Positions 20,868-35,800 of a stretch of DNA of 64,000 bases are shown one piece after another. Each line of letters begins with the position of its first letter. Position 1 is the first letter of the stretch. The stretch comes from Nomia melanderi (Eukaryota > Arthropoda > Insecta > Hymenoptera > Halictidae), in assembly GCF_051020985.1 (NCBI RefSeq), contig NC_134999.1:27747160-27811159 (forward strand), written 5' to 3'. Both the position numbers and the translations under genes were made by a program. The notes under the pieces were generated by a model that worked only from the letters and a program-made list of their open reading frames with translations, made no database searches and was not told the DNA's origin.

Positions 20868-23800
20868 TTACTCAGGTGTATGCCAATTATCATCTCCAGC
20901 GGCAGCAGGTTGAGAAACATCTCTGAAAATATATAACAAATTAATAATAAAGTGTACATAAGTGCACATTGATTAGATTAAGATTCACTAACGCAGTTGT
21001 ACAGCAATGATTCAAATGATTCACCGAAAATTTCAAAAATATTTAGCAGGTACGAATGCTGCCTGTAGAGATTAACTTTTATATAGTTAAGTACATTACA
21101 AAAATAGATACTACAACTACAACAGAAGAAAGTATCACTGTCATAAAGTTGCCTGGTTTTAGATATAAAATACTTGAACTTACGATCGGTTAGGTAAATC
21201 GTCATTCTTCATCGAGAAAGGTGGGAGTTGTCTATGAACTAATGACAGGATATGAGCTGCTGGTGTACTGGCCATCATAACAATAGCACATAAAAACGTT
21301 GCAAACCACTGTCCACACTGAAATACAAATTGAATTCTATGTATAAGTAACAACATTTTTACAAAATATTTCTACTTACAAATTTTATTTTACGATATCA
21401 GTATGTACATACCATATTGCCCAAAAAATGGCTGCACAGTAAAAGCCTAATTCCTTCGAGAATCTCCCAAAGTGGTCGACATTTCGATACACCATTCTGT
21501 GTCTCGGATAATACATGTGACCTCCATTGATCCAAATAATTGTTTAATCGCTCAATATATATCTTCGTCTTCTGTGTAGAAAGTAGGATAATATTATAAA
21601 TATTACATTTATCAAGATCTCATTACACTATATTACGAAAGTAACACAGAAGTATTTTAGGTGAAGTATAGTTTGAAGCAAGTGTAAAATCTTCGTTATA
21701 TTTTTTGCAATAATAGTAAGATATTTCAAAATATTATAGTGTTTACATAAGATAGTGGAAGTCTGTGAAAATGTAATTATTCATTATTTAACGAGAATTG
21801 ACTATGTTAAAGAAATAACATTATATAGAAACACCCCCATGACATACATGTGTATTTATATTGTAGGGATGGTGTACATTGTTAGACCGTTGAAAAATTC
21901 TAGAAACATATGACATAATATTAAAATTAATGTTTTAGAAAAATTAATAACTTTAGAATATTCTAAACGTAGCTAAAGTATGTAATGTATCTAACGTATG
22001 GAAACGAGGCAATGTTCTAGAAAGTGCAGGAATGAACGATTCTGAATGTATAAATAGACAGCCTGAATTGATTTTGAATCATTATATACTGAGTCGTAAA
22101 ATTGAGAGACTGTAATTTTAGTCACCATAAATTTCTTAACATTTTGATAACATTTAACTAGTATTAACAAAGTATTAACTTGAAATTTTCTATAACGCAG
22201 AAATGAATTCCATTTTTTTAGGCCCCTTAGGACTATCTGGTTCATATCACCGATGAAGAGTAAAATATGCAAGACGACTAATATAAATTTTTGCCATATA
22301 ATTCGAGAATTACATAATCACCCTATCATTTTCGATCACTTGTAGCGTTGCCAACAGTGTGTAAATAAATACAAATATTTGCGGTGGCAGGGCAAAGTTA
22401 GCAACCACTTAGAGCAGGAATGTTTAACTACTCCTTTCATCAAATTAGTGAATCTTTATTAACGTTCCTCTTACTAATGAGGAAATCTTTTTAACCCGCA
22501 CATGTCAATTTCGATGAACTTATGTGAGACATAGCACTCGAAAGAATATTTAACGTGCATTTTTTCTTGCTGTCCAAAGTCCATATTGAAGGAGTGAAAA
22601 CGCCCCTCAAAATTGAGGCTTGAAAATAGATTTTTTTAAAGATCTCTGAAACTAAGGAGTGTAGAAAGGAAATGTTTGTTTAACTTGTTTTTCTCGAAAT
22701 GAGGAATTTAAAAGATTTTAAAAGATATTTGTTTACGTAATATTAGGTATTCCAAAAAGTTTTTGCTGTTGTTTGTTAATCGAAATTTCCGGTATCGTTA
22801 TAATAACTATCCGATGACTGTGAATGGCAATTATTCACGCATACAAGGTACAGTTGACGTGTTTCATAAAAATAGTATGTAAACATTGTGTACATGAAAT
22901 AGCTATAGTATAGCCTGTAATGTATAAGTAATGTTGTTTAAAAATAATTTATTTACTTTTTTAGCTTAAATTTAATACAATTACTGAATAAATGATTCAT
23001 ACCAATTCAGCCATTTTATCTCCTTGATTTTCAATATACATTTGAGTAGTCTTAACATGATAAATTGTTTGCTCGACTTGTCGTTGAAGTTGAGAAACTT
23101 GTAATTCCAGACCAGCAAGTTTATATACTAATTCATCCCGTATTACCATTAGTGGTTTTAACCTTGTTAAACTTAAATCTTGTATCGTCATTGCAATGGT
23201 TTCTAAACTTCTAGCTGTTAACTTATCATGCATTTGTCGAGCTACTTTTTCTACCTGGTCTGCTAGAGCTTCCAAATCCTTATTCAGAATTGGTCCTTGA
23301 ATCTAAAAGCAAATAATACATAGGAATATTAAAAACTGAAAATGAATAGTTATTGTAAGTGGGAAGCTACACTTCTACATAAATGGTATTTTATTAATTG
23401 ATGCATACATATTAATACTTTATGGTAATTGTAATGACTAAACCTTTTCAGAATAAAATACCAATTATGTTTTTAAGTCTCCGTACACTAGTTAAATAGG
23501 ATGTATTACCAAATTACACGCTTAAAATAGCAAATAAGAATATTGACAACGAGTGTACTGTAAAATCCCATGATAAATAAATATTTACATATTAGGTATC
23601 GAAAAAAGTTCGTGAGGATTTTTAAGTCAAAATTTAAACACAGAAACCGTTATTTGCAAAATTATTTTATTTTGTTTGATACCAACGATATAAACATAAC
23701 TTGTTGTTGATACCAATTTCATTCTTTAAACTAGTGAAATACTAATTAAAATCGGACACCAATTCATAGCTAACACGAACACCGCACGAACTTCGACTGG

Positions 23801-26800
23801 TACCTAATAGGAGAATCGTTAGCATGGTTTTCTAGTAGATCCCTGTTTTAGATGTAAGGATAGTAAGTACTATTAGCTTTTCACGTTAGCTCCAAAGGGA
23901 CTCTTCCATTTATGATGCTCGAGACGTACGTAAAGGACGGAAGAGAGACTGAACGCGATGAAGTGAGACGTAACTTCAGAAAGCAAAATCCTCTATAGTT
24001 CTGTCTCACTCCGTTGCATTCGGTCTTGCTTCCGTTCTTTGTTATTACCACGTGCCAATAATGATCAGGCGTCGAAAGCCAGGGCGATCCGAGCTTCGTG
24101 AGTGGAAGAGTCCCCTTGCCTCTGTGCATTTTTAGCTTGGTGGTCGATGGAGTTAACGTGAAAGGCGTATAGTAGGATAGTTAGTACTGTGGAAGTCCCC
24201 TGTTAGCCAATCTGACCTTTAGTTCAAAAATGAAGAGAGGCAAGGAGACTTTTTCACTGACAACGCACGGCTTTTGGACGCATGGTCATTACTGGTGCTA
24301 AGTCCTGAGTGTTATAAGTGGAAGAGTCCCTTTGACCTTCTTCACTTTTGAACCGTACATCGGCTTGACTAACGTGAGACCTCCACAGTATATACTGTAC
24401 GTTACTCATGTTAGCCAAGCCGACCAGTGGATCAAAAGTGAAAAGGGGCAAGGGGACTTCCACTTACGACGCTCAGGCCTCGGTCAGTAACAAAGACGTG
24501 CCGAAACTAATTCCGCCATTACTATCGGGCCGAGGGCTGCGAGTGGTCGTCTCCCCTTGCCCCTCTTCAATTTTAAGCCACTGACGACTTGGCTCATGTG
24601 AGTAACTCACTGTAGGAAGGTCTGACTGTGAGTAAAAGTGGGAAAACTGAACAGTTCATAGTCCTTTAGTGGCGCGTGTAAGAGGTCACAGATATAACAA
24701 CATTTGAATGATTATCCAGAGTAGGATGTCATTTGGCGTTTGCCCATTTCTGTATTCCAGATAAACTACAATGCATGAAAAATTATATTCTATAACTATG
24801 TTTACATGTTATTTACAAATTTATGTGTTTATTAGATTATGTCTGATCATAACTTAACACATTATTGACCGGTTAAATATTCAAAGTTCTATAAAAGATA
24901 TGTCCAAAGTTTCATTTTAATTCATTATGTATAAACAAAGTCTATTGAAGTTTATTTAGATTGTTTCACTTCCGTATTTAATTACAGAAAAATAACCGGT
25001 GATATGAGATAGTTTCTATGTAAAATTGCCGGTTAATAATGTGTTCAGAGATGTGAGGATAACGTTACCATAATTCTATGTTCAGTTAAATTTAATCCGT
25101 AAGCATATAGTAGATTCTGTAGTTGCTGTTGAAGGTTTGGTGTGGATACTTTTAAAGACTTCAATTCGACTCTAAGCTTTATCAAGATTTTATTGAATCT
25201 GGACCAAGTCCAATAGGCTGTTAATTGTTCTAATTTCATTGAGTTTCCCAGTCCGATGCTAGGATAAACCGCTTCATTCTCTCGACATTTCCTGTAATTA
25301 TATGTTATTAATGAAAGTAGTTTACACTATGAAATATTTCATAAATAAGTTGATAATTGCATAGGTTGATGCACTAAATAATTATCACAAAAAAGTGAAT
25401 ATAGTTTTGATTAAGTAAAATAATAATTATTATTATATATTTAATAATAATAATTAATATATACATATTAATAGTTATATAATTAAATAAAGAATGACTT
25501 TAAAAAAATTATTTTTGGCAATATTTAAAATAAATATATTAATCGTTAAATAGTATTATGAAAGAAATTATGTTTGATACGCTTCCAGGATCCTCTATGC
25601 TTGAAATGTAAAGTTTGACGTTCGTCTATTAAAAAATAACGTGCCGATTACGCTTGACGAAACTTTCTTATCAACTAACTCTGTTGCTAACTATTTTTCG
25701 AACCGAATTTTGTTCAATATATGAGATATAAGAAAGATAGTAGAGTAATCATTATGAACAATCTTGACTTTTTAATTTCCACTTTATTAAGAAAATTGTT
25801 TCGACTGCAATTTACTTGACGGTTAAAGTATTATAGTATCTATTTTGTACTTGGTATTCTTAAATTTCGTCCCGAGTTGTCTTACTTGTTTACCAAGAAA
25901 TGTGATGAAAAATAAAATTTATTTTTAGATCATGGAATGATCATATTCTACACAATAATTTCCAGAGAGAAATAAGTATTACCATGTTACTTCGTCAACT
26001 GATCCGTCAGTTTTCCGATGAAACAGTTAATACTTTTTACTCTTAATTGTTGTATCACACATTATACATAATCAGACTCTTAAAATCAGAATATTAAGAA
26101 ATTGAAAAATTAATTTTTGTAATGTCTGAATGAATTCTTTCTTCTTCAGTAACATAAATATGAATAAAATTAAAGATATTAAAGATTTCAAGATTTGGGG
26201 TTCGTTTGAATTCTTTTATAAACCATGCGATGCCCACATTTATTTTTGCCTTTGAAATTATCGAATAAAATAATTCTTAATTTCCAGCTTACAGATATCA
26301 AGGAAGGTTTTCATGCTTAAACCCTGACATCTGCAAGCTATAGGATAATGTTTTCATAACTGCAAACAGTACGCTGCTGCAATATAAACGATTACAAAGT
26401 TATGTACCATCGTAGTTCTTATCATTCGTAACACGTACCAATTAGTTATACTTACGTAAAAAGATCCCTTAGTGGTACACTTAGCCTCCTTCCCACGAAC
26501 GTTTTCGTTTCTAATATGGCTTCCAGGACACGATAATTAGGATCATAAAGCGGGCGACATAATAACATCTCAGCGTGACTTGACACTACTAAAGTTGCAG
26601 CAAAAACTACCCAAATTGCAATCGAGAGGAAGCAACTGATACAAACAGCACTGAAAAATAAAAATCACAGGATCAATGACATTTTTTCTAAGCATAAATA
26701 AGTAATCAATTTTGTAAGTAATTTACTATTAGACGAGAAATGCTGGAGTATTTTTAAGAATGTACAGCAAATTGTGCTATGAAATGTTGTAATGTTTTAT

Positions 26801-29800
26801 AGTATACAGAATTATAGTACCCACTAAATGGGTTTTCAAATTGCATTTACTTTTTGTGAAATGTACTTTGAAAAATTACCTGAAATTCGAACGTACAAAA
26901 TGGTTATTGTTATCTTCGCCAATAATTTCGCAAAAACGTGAGAATAAGTAGATTTAAAATTAAAATGAAATTCTCTTATCGCGCTATTTTTAACCAATAT
27001 GTCAAACAAAAGTTACAGGGTATGAAATACTACATATCACGGTGAGAGGTATTTGACTGTCACGTGACCTTGAAACGTCCTGCAAAAGTCACGTCACAAT
27101 TGTTAAATAGAACCTTACAGTTTTTATTCCATATTTTTGAAGTCCACATTCAAAGGTTTCCAAATCATAGAAATCAAATCTTTCGCTTAATCCGTTATCA
27201 AGGTATCAGCATCCGAAGTTGTTGGTTAATATAAGTTAACGATAAATTAAAAAGAATTCACACAGAAAACCTAAAATCTACAGAAAAAATGTAAATAACC
27301 TCTTAACCTTTTGAGGTTAACATAAATTTATACCAAACATGATAAGACTTTATATTATAAACATACAGGAGATGTTTCAATTTAAACAAAATTTTAGTTA
27401 TTTGACAGAGAACATTTTGTATGAATTGGTTTTAAAATCACATCTGAAAGAGAAATATTTCAGTTAATTAGTAAATGTTTATACTATACGTACCTTAATA
27501 AAGTAGGCCGCACTTTATCGTGAGCAGATTTGTACTGGCAACACGTGGCTCCAAACAATAATAACCAGATTAGCAGAATGGATAAAACAGTACCTGCAAC
27601 AAATGAACACAAATTACATTGATCATATCACTTTCTTAATTATCACATTTCTTCTTTATAAGTTAATAACATTAAATTAAAAATAACGTACAATTAAAGA
27701 TGGAATCTATTAAATCACGTACGTATTTTAATAAAACAAACTCAAAGTTGTTTACAACTTGTTGATCCACATTTTTAAAGACTTCATTTAACTTCTCTCC
27801 TATTTATGATTAACTCGCGTTCTCGGTTGATTATATCAGACTACATAAACAATAAGAACAACGAATCTCATAGAAGTACATTCGAAAGTATTTAAAAAAA
27901 TTCATGAATAACAATTTGAATATTCCAACACATTTCTGCTCATGGCATCGTTAAAAGCATCCGCCGTCAGAAGGTTAACCTTTTGCATTTGCCTTTCAGT
28001 CATTATTTAATTTGACCCAACAAAATTATAAAATTCAAAATTCAATATTAAATCTTTATATAATGTATCAACATATGAAACATCGAAATAAAACAGTTCT
28101 GTCCCTTAATTTATACAAGACATGTCTTTGTCTGCAAAGGGTTAATATCACATATCTCAACTGCAAAATGTATACTCTTCATACGCGATATCTTCTACCT
28201 TTTTCTTTTTTCTTCTTTATTCCTTTCAACGCATAAATATCGATCCATTGCTTATAGTCTCATTCACACCATACATTGTCCCATTCAAAATCATTAGCAT
28301 ACAATAAAAGTTACTTTCACACAATTCAGTTCCATACGCACTAGCATTCAACATTACAGAATGAAAACAATTTGTTTGAAAAGTGTTCCAGTTTCAAGTG
28401 ACATAAGTTCATGAAAAAGAGTTGTACAATAGTGAGTTGTACACTAGATTCATTTTAAGGCGCGAAGTCTTTACTATTACCACAATTATGTTCGCTGACG
28501 TGAATTCGCGTCTTTTAAAATTTTACTCCTGGCTGCCGTTGACATGAATTCACGTCTTTTACAATATTTCCTTTCAAAATATTCTATTCCTCTGCTTTGT
28601 TCCATTTGCGAGTTCTTTAACGAAAAGTTTTTCATTTCAATCAACAGATCGTTACAAGACTAATGTTTCAAAACAAATTTTCTTATTTCTGTCCCTGTTC
28701 TGACGTCAAAAATTGTTGGCAATTAGCTCTGGATTTTCTTCATTTTCACTAGCAATGAATGTTAAAAAAACGAAAAATTAGCGAAAAAATAAAAATCACT
28801 AATTCTGAGTGCGTGTGTGATTATAAAACATTACGTACCAAGACCTACAAACCACCTGATTTGATCAAATGTAGTAACATAAGGTGTGACAGAATCCATT
28901 ATGCGTCTTGTGGAATCCAATTTTTTAGTGAAATCAGAATTGCTTACTTCCATGCTTCGTGATTCCTCAAAAACTTTTGCACGCATCCTGTTGATTTCTC
29001 GTCGTATTTCTGTAAACATTTGAATCTATTACAGAAATCTATTTATTAGACTACATTTTAACTAAGAATGAACACTTAACACGTTCAGTGCTACGTGCAC
29101 CACATATGGCGCATGGTAATTTTTGCAAGAAAATATTTTTATGAAACATTGGGCCACGGATAGCAGTACACGTTACAAAACAGTAGAAACATAAAGAAAT
29201 TATATTAAAATATATAAAAGTTATCAAAAACGAAATACAACTTATGTAGTACGCGATTAATTAAATGGAAAGGGTAACAGAATAAATGTAAATATTATAA
29301 GCGAAAGTTGGGAAGGATCAGGATGGATTTTTTCCACAAACAAAAGTACACTACGTGATAATTATTTAGCGTATTATCAAAAATACTGGGCTGGTCTTCG
29401 ACGGAACGTGACCGACAATCGATTTCGGAATGCGTGGTGATCGAAGATCGCCTCCCTTTTTCAGCGCTATTGAAGTGACACCGCAAGTGACCTTTTGGTC
29501 CTCGATAAAAGAGCGTGCTGCGCTGATTTTTAGCTTCCGACAAATAATTTCTCCATGGACGTATTTTTGTTACAGTATACATTGTCTTAACTTTTGGCTC
29601 CATTCCTGTGGCCGGTGACTAGTCATCAGTCGTATATGGGTGTCGTTTTGTGGCGGGTGACTATAGTCACCAATTGTAACGAAAGTGTTAAACAGTTACA
29701 TGGTACACATAAAGAAGCTCAACATCTCGAGCGTTCACATAAAGTGAGTTACAACGGCTGATTAAAAGCAAAACGCATACGGCGTTCTCCTACAGCATGG

Positions 29801-32800
29801 AAAATGCACGCCTTCCAGAAGCATCGTTGAGCGTCTATTGTTCGTTATTTCAGCGCGCGAAAAGAGTCCGAACTACTACACTTAATATATTATTTAAAAA
29901 ATCAATATACTTTATAAACAAAATATAACTGAAATTCATGCGGTATGGAACGTGTTAAATATCTTTCTCATTTTTAAGAAGGGGGTTGGCATCGTAGAGA
30001 CGTTTTAAACACAGGTAAACTTGTAACGAAGTATGTAATCTCTCAAATATATTATTTTGCGTTCTTTATTCCTGTAATAATGGAGAACGGTCAAACTATG
30101 CACCATGTTTCGTCTATACTATCTTACAAACTATTTACAATAACTTTGGGTACGTTTAATCAATATGTATCGTTTGAAAGTGTATCCTAGAGACCAGGTG
30201 TTATGTTTTGAGCTAAACCTGAGAGGGCACAGGTCTTAATCCGTGTATTGCATCGACTATTCCTCCCCTGAGAGCACCCGCTTGGCGGTGTTGCGTCGCA
30301 CTATGGGGCATTTGCCTTTCAAACGCGGTAAAACACAATTTACAAATGTATAAGGCTGTATCAGCTATTTCGTGTGTATAAGGCCTGTTTAGTATAATTT
30401 GGTGCCGTTTTTCGCATGGTTAGAAAGAACAAATCCTACTATTTAACCTTCTAGCTACGTTGAGACTAGCCTCCAAGTTATACCTCTGTACGGCAAGGTT
30501 TGACACAGTCTGCATACCATAAATGTAGCACTACGATTTGAGAGTGATAGAATTTTCAGTTATACAATTACGTTAGATTAGACTATGCAATAATGCTCGC
30601 TTAAATTCTACAATTTCGGGTCCAGCAGTGGTATTTAACCAAGCAGAAAGAACAGGAGGAAGCTATTTCCTTCCAGGAATTGATTCGAACAGTCTGGCAA
30701 AGGCAGAGAATCAATATAGTGAACGGAAACGGAATAGACAGTCCGTCGAAAATAGAGGGTCGAGACGCGGGACTTCAAAGCGACACCGCACGTGTCAAAT
30801 ATAAACATGCAACGAAGAAAATTTCAATTGCAGTAATTTTAACCTTACCTTCTTAAATGTAGTGCCAGTGTATTTCTGAGATTGTTGTGATTAAAATGAA
30901 TCCAATCACGATGAAAATCGGGCTACTTTTACGGACTTCATGTAATTAACGAAATTAAAGCTCCATTTCTCCTAAATCGATAATACTAAAGGGATTTACG
31001 TCGCGTTTGGGTTTACTTTAATGAGAAGAATATCGACATTCCATCGGTATTACGATTGAGAAGGTAAGGTTAAAATTATTGTAATTGAAATTTTTTTCAT
31101 TGCATTTTTATATGTATCACGTGCAGCATCGCTCTGAAATCCCACAACTCGGCTCTTGATAACTGACGGACTGTGTCTATACCGTTTCTGCTCGTTGTAT
31201 TCATTTTCTATCCCTGTCTACTGGGATTACGTTATACTGAGCTCGAGACAGTGAGTGAGTAGGGGAAGAAGAGAAGGAATGGTGAAGTGGAATTTAACCG
31301 AACAGATTTTGTGGAAATTAAACGAGCATCACTGTAATATGCACAGCTATCGATGACACAGAAATAATTGAGCCGCTATAGTAGCGTACCGTTCAAGAAG
31401 ATGATATTCATGCAAGCCACTATAGTGGCATATAGTAGCTAAAAGATTAATATAAAACAAAAATTGAATGTTATTGTTCGTAATTATAGTATTTCTGACA
31501 ACATATCGTGGTTCGGTTTGTAAATGACTATAATTAATTTGTAAATAACTAGAATAATACTGTCTCTTATAATTTCTAGAAATATTATTTTTATGTAGCA
31601 GTAAAATATGTCTACTTACGATTACGGATCTCTAAAGTTCTCCTTCCGATGTATTGTGGAATATGGAGAAATTCTCCGCGGGTTTGACGAACAGTTTCCG
31701 TTAAATTTTCTTGCTTAACACTTTGTAAACGTAATAAACGATGATCTCTCAGAAACTGAAAAATATACAAATGAAATTCTTAAATTACATAAATTCAATT
31801 TTCTATCTCTTCAGACAATTTTTAGAAATGCTATTAGTAATTTTCGTAATTATATTAGTAATTATAACGTCTACTTATTATAACAATTTTTTCTACATTT
31901 ATTTGCAGTACCACAATTGTGCCATTTAAAGGTACCATTTCCAAGTACTCTGGAATAAATGATTAGTGGGTCACATTAAGCTGTAATTGAATTAAATAAT
32001 GTTAATCTCAAAGTGAAAGGCAAAGAGCATTTTAGACCGCAAAGGGTTAATGTAGAATAAAAGTTGAGTGCTACAATTCATAATTGTAATAGCTACAGCA
32101 ATTTTAATGTAACATTACTCGCGGCGTGTCACGTAATCTTTATATAGTAAAATAAACCCCAATATGGAACCCCAATTTTACAGTTCCAGATATTTCACCT
32201 ATTATTTTAGTAGTAGATTCCAAAACACAAGCATATTTTGTTTTAGAAGAATATTTGACTTTCATTACCATTTCGTTACTTTTCCATTTGAATGAAAGAA
32301 ACGTCAGAGCAATTTTATTTTAGTTGACAATTAAAAAGTATGATTAATATTAACAACATTAATGTAACTGGAAACTATTCATCATCGATAAATCGTTTAC
32401 CTGATCGATACGTAGAATTAATTGTAATTCAGAAGAGTCAATGATATTACAGATCAAACGGTCTTGTTCTGTACATGCTTTCAGCAGACTTTCTAAATTT
32501 CGATTTATATCGTAGATTTCTCGATTCAACCGTTTTACAAGATTACTGGCTTTATCCCCATTCGTTAACAATGATTGTACTTTATTTGACACTTCTTGAC
32601 TCCCTGAAATTAAAGTACATTTCGTTAAACGAATATTTGATTCGAATTTTACGTGTTTGATTCCTTTATTAGAAGATTTTTAAATTTGTTACCACGGCAA
32701 TTCCAACTCATTAGATGGTACTATATACGTTTAGAAAATATATTCCTGGAATTGACGGTTTCAGGTAGTAAAATATTCAGTTATGATATATGAGCTGCTC

Positions 32801-35800
32801 ATTGGCCAAATCGAATAACTTCACTTTTCCAATTTTTTAAAATTTCATTAAAGTAGTTCATTTTTCTCTTAACGAAATAATAAAAAGTCTTTTACGTGAA
32901 ATTTAATATCTTTCGTGGCAATGTGTTGCGAACAATATTTTTTTTAACACGGAAGTTTAACTTGAAAACTCAGGATCAGTTCAAGATCACCAAGTCGATG
33001 AGGTGACCATGATTTTGAGTAATTATCGAATACTTATATCTACAATGTACATATAATAAAGCGTATTCAACTTGGTCAATTAACGATTTAAAGAAACGAG
33101 ATCAGAAAATATGGACATTCAGATTGATAACATTTTTTCAAATTACAAAGACAGATCAAAGTATAACTAAATATCATTAACTTACTTACCATTTATTAAA
33201 TCTAAAAGTGCATCCAGCGTGACCTCCAAGCCAGTTTCAGCAAACAATTCGATTTGAATTGGTTTGGCTAATAGCTCTTCTATATCTGCATATCAAGCAA
33301 TATTTAGAATTAACAATAACTAGTAAAATATCTTATGAAATCTAGTGATTTTTAATGTGTCTGCAGATACACAGCCAGAAATAATAAACAGAAAGTTTTA
33401 ATCTCCATTATTTTAAAATTTATTTTTTATATTCAATATATTACACACAAGAGTGTCACTTCATTTAATTCCTTAACATATCTTATGAACCCTTATTAAT
33501 AATTTAATAGTTACGTAAGAAGGTAATTATATACAATTTAGTGAGTCCAATCTATTTTTATCTCGAAAACTATTGAGCTTCCGACCCATGTTTACTGAGG
33601 TTTTTTTACTCAGTTTAGTGAGTTGTATACGCCCCATCATCTATGCGCTATATTTCGGAAACACCCTGTATATATAGCTAAATTTGTTTTCTGTAGTAAC
33701 TTTTGTGGTAAATTATTTGTGTACTGGTTTGGTAAAGATATTAATTTGTTAACTCTGGAATTTAGTTTCGGAACTCTCGTTTTGCGCGCAATAAAATCAA
33801 AAAGTGAAGCGTATACTCGTGAAATGCAAGTTGAATGTACCTACAGTATATTTTAATGAGAAATCAAAACAAAGCAAAGAAGAATTACATGCTTAACTGA
33901 AAAAGTAAAGAATTCATCTGAGATAGAATTAATATCACTTCAAGCTTTAAAACGACGCGTGTACTCGTCAAACGCAGTTAACTGATTAAACTTCTATTAT
34001 CGAATTTGGAGCTCGTTTATGAGTGAAATCTCTTGTTTTATATGTGTTAAGTATACATGTTAAAAATCAGAAAATAGGCATCAGTGTATTATAAGTTATG
34101 CTTAACCTAGGGTTTTTTCATATTTTTCAATTCTATATTGTGAAAATGCTCATTCATATGTATCAAGTAAATTTCTCTTACCATCAAGGTCCTTAAGTAC
34201 AGCTTCACTAGCAATGTCTAGGCTTCTTGAAATACGTTTTCGTAATTGGACTGTATTGCTGCCATGATAGTCTTGAAGATCTTGTAATGCAGCGTCAACT
34301 GTTGTGGGAAACTTTTTCACACTCGCAGATACTTCTTCGTTACATATTATGATTGTTATCATGCCAATTCTGAAAATAAATCGTATCACATTATGAAAAT
34401 ACATATATTTGAACCATTTATATTTTTGTAATATCTTTGGTTAACTTCAACGAAAACAAAAATTTAATTTATTATTATTGTATGAATCACCCTGTATAAC
34501 GATTACTCACGATATTATAAAAAGGAAAGCTATAAAGCAGGACGGCTGCGTAATTTTTTGTAGCTGATTAAATGTTACACAGGATGATTCGTACATCAAC
34601 AAAAATTTGATCTTTAAAATGAAAGATCAATTTTGTATAATATACATGTATATATATTTAATTTTATAATGTTTAGGTAACTGTTTTAGGGATGTGGGCG
34701 TTAAAAAGTTAATGAGTTTATATGTCATAAAGTAATCAAAGTTTTAATAGTAAACATAGTGAAAGTATTTCAGGCAGTTTTGAACTAGTAACAAGTTGAT
34801 ATAATGAATATATTGTAATTCGCACCCGAGGACGCAAACAGAAACAGCGAGAAGGAAGGAAAGTGCTCCTGTATGTTTAGTCGGTTTGTAGTCTTCTCTG
34901 ATTGGGCGACATGCAAGCCAAAGTTCAGTTGCAGGTAATATGCAGCAGAAGATAAAACACAGACCAATTACTGCTATGAGTACTGCTTCTAAGTGCACAA
35001 ACTGCAACAATGGAAAACATGGGAACTTATGCAAACCATAAAGGTAATATGCAAAATAATGTTTTACACCGTGATGCTTTAACATTTCGACTGTCATATC
35101 GTCGGAATCCGAGTGATATGATTTTTTGTATAGAAAATTAACTTTCTCGGTGATATATTGAACGAATCGAATGTTGTTGATTTTATGCAAGAAGATTAAC
35201 TGAATAATGGCTATGAAATCTCTTGGCTTCTCGGATTCTATTCTATTGAGAAAATGATTTCGATTGTATGAAATTTTAATGAATACTGTTTCAATGGTCA
35301 GCTTTATAACCATTTTTAACGTACTCAATTAAATAAACCCGCATAGAAATGGTAATAACGTCAAAAGATATGCATGGAAAAAGCTGATTAAACGTATCCT
35401 TGCAACGTCCAAACGAGGGTTAATTAACGAGCATAAATCATTAGAAATGAATCCGAATGAACATACGCGTATGCGAATAATTATATGAATATATTTAAAT
35501 TATTCAATATTCATAAAAGTTGTATGGAAATTCAGAGCTTTAGTATAAATTAAAATTAGAACTACTGTGCCCGTCAAAATAACGAGTTTGAATTTTCTTA
35601 TTTTGTAATTATTGATATTTTCAACGTATTGAATACCAGAAACGACTTTGAAAACAAATAATGTTACTTAAATACTATAACAAAGGTTTGCAGAAATTGA
35701 GAAACATATGTTGTTGCAATCCTTATCAGGATTACGTATCAATCCTAATAAATGCTCGATATTTCCAGTATTAACTATCATTTTGATGTAGTGCGTAAAC

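Noticed and set aside
24254..24463. Minus-strand open frame overlapping the inverted unit array, and a similar one at 23881-24129
   Set aside because: Both are by-products of the GC-richer alternating repeat units, lying inside a prominin intron.
30660..30700. Possible tRNA B-box (inverse of GATTCGAAC)
   Set aside because: No matching A-box or cloverleaf could be assembled around it.
34744..35328. Minus-strand open frame of 194 aa taken as one exon
   Set aside because: Only 34826-35001 is the prominin exon, bounded by TTGTTGCAG and CTCGG|GTGCG; the extra residues on both sides are intronic read-through.
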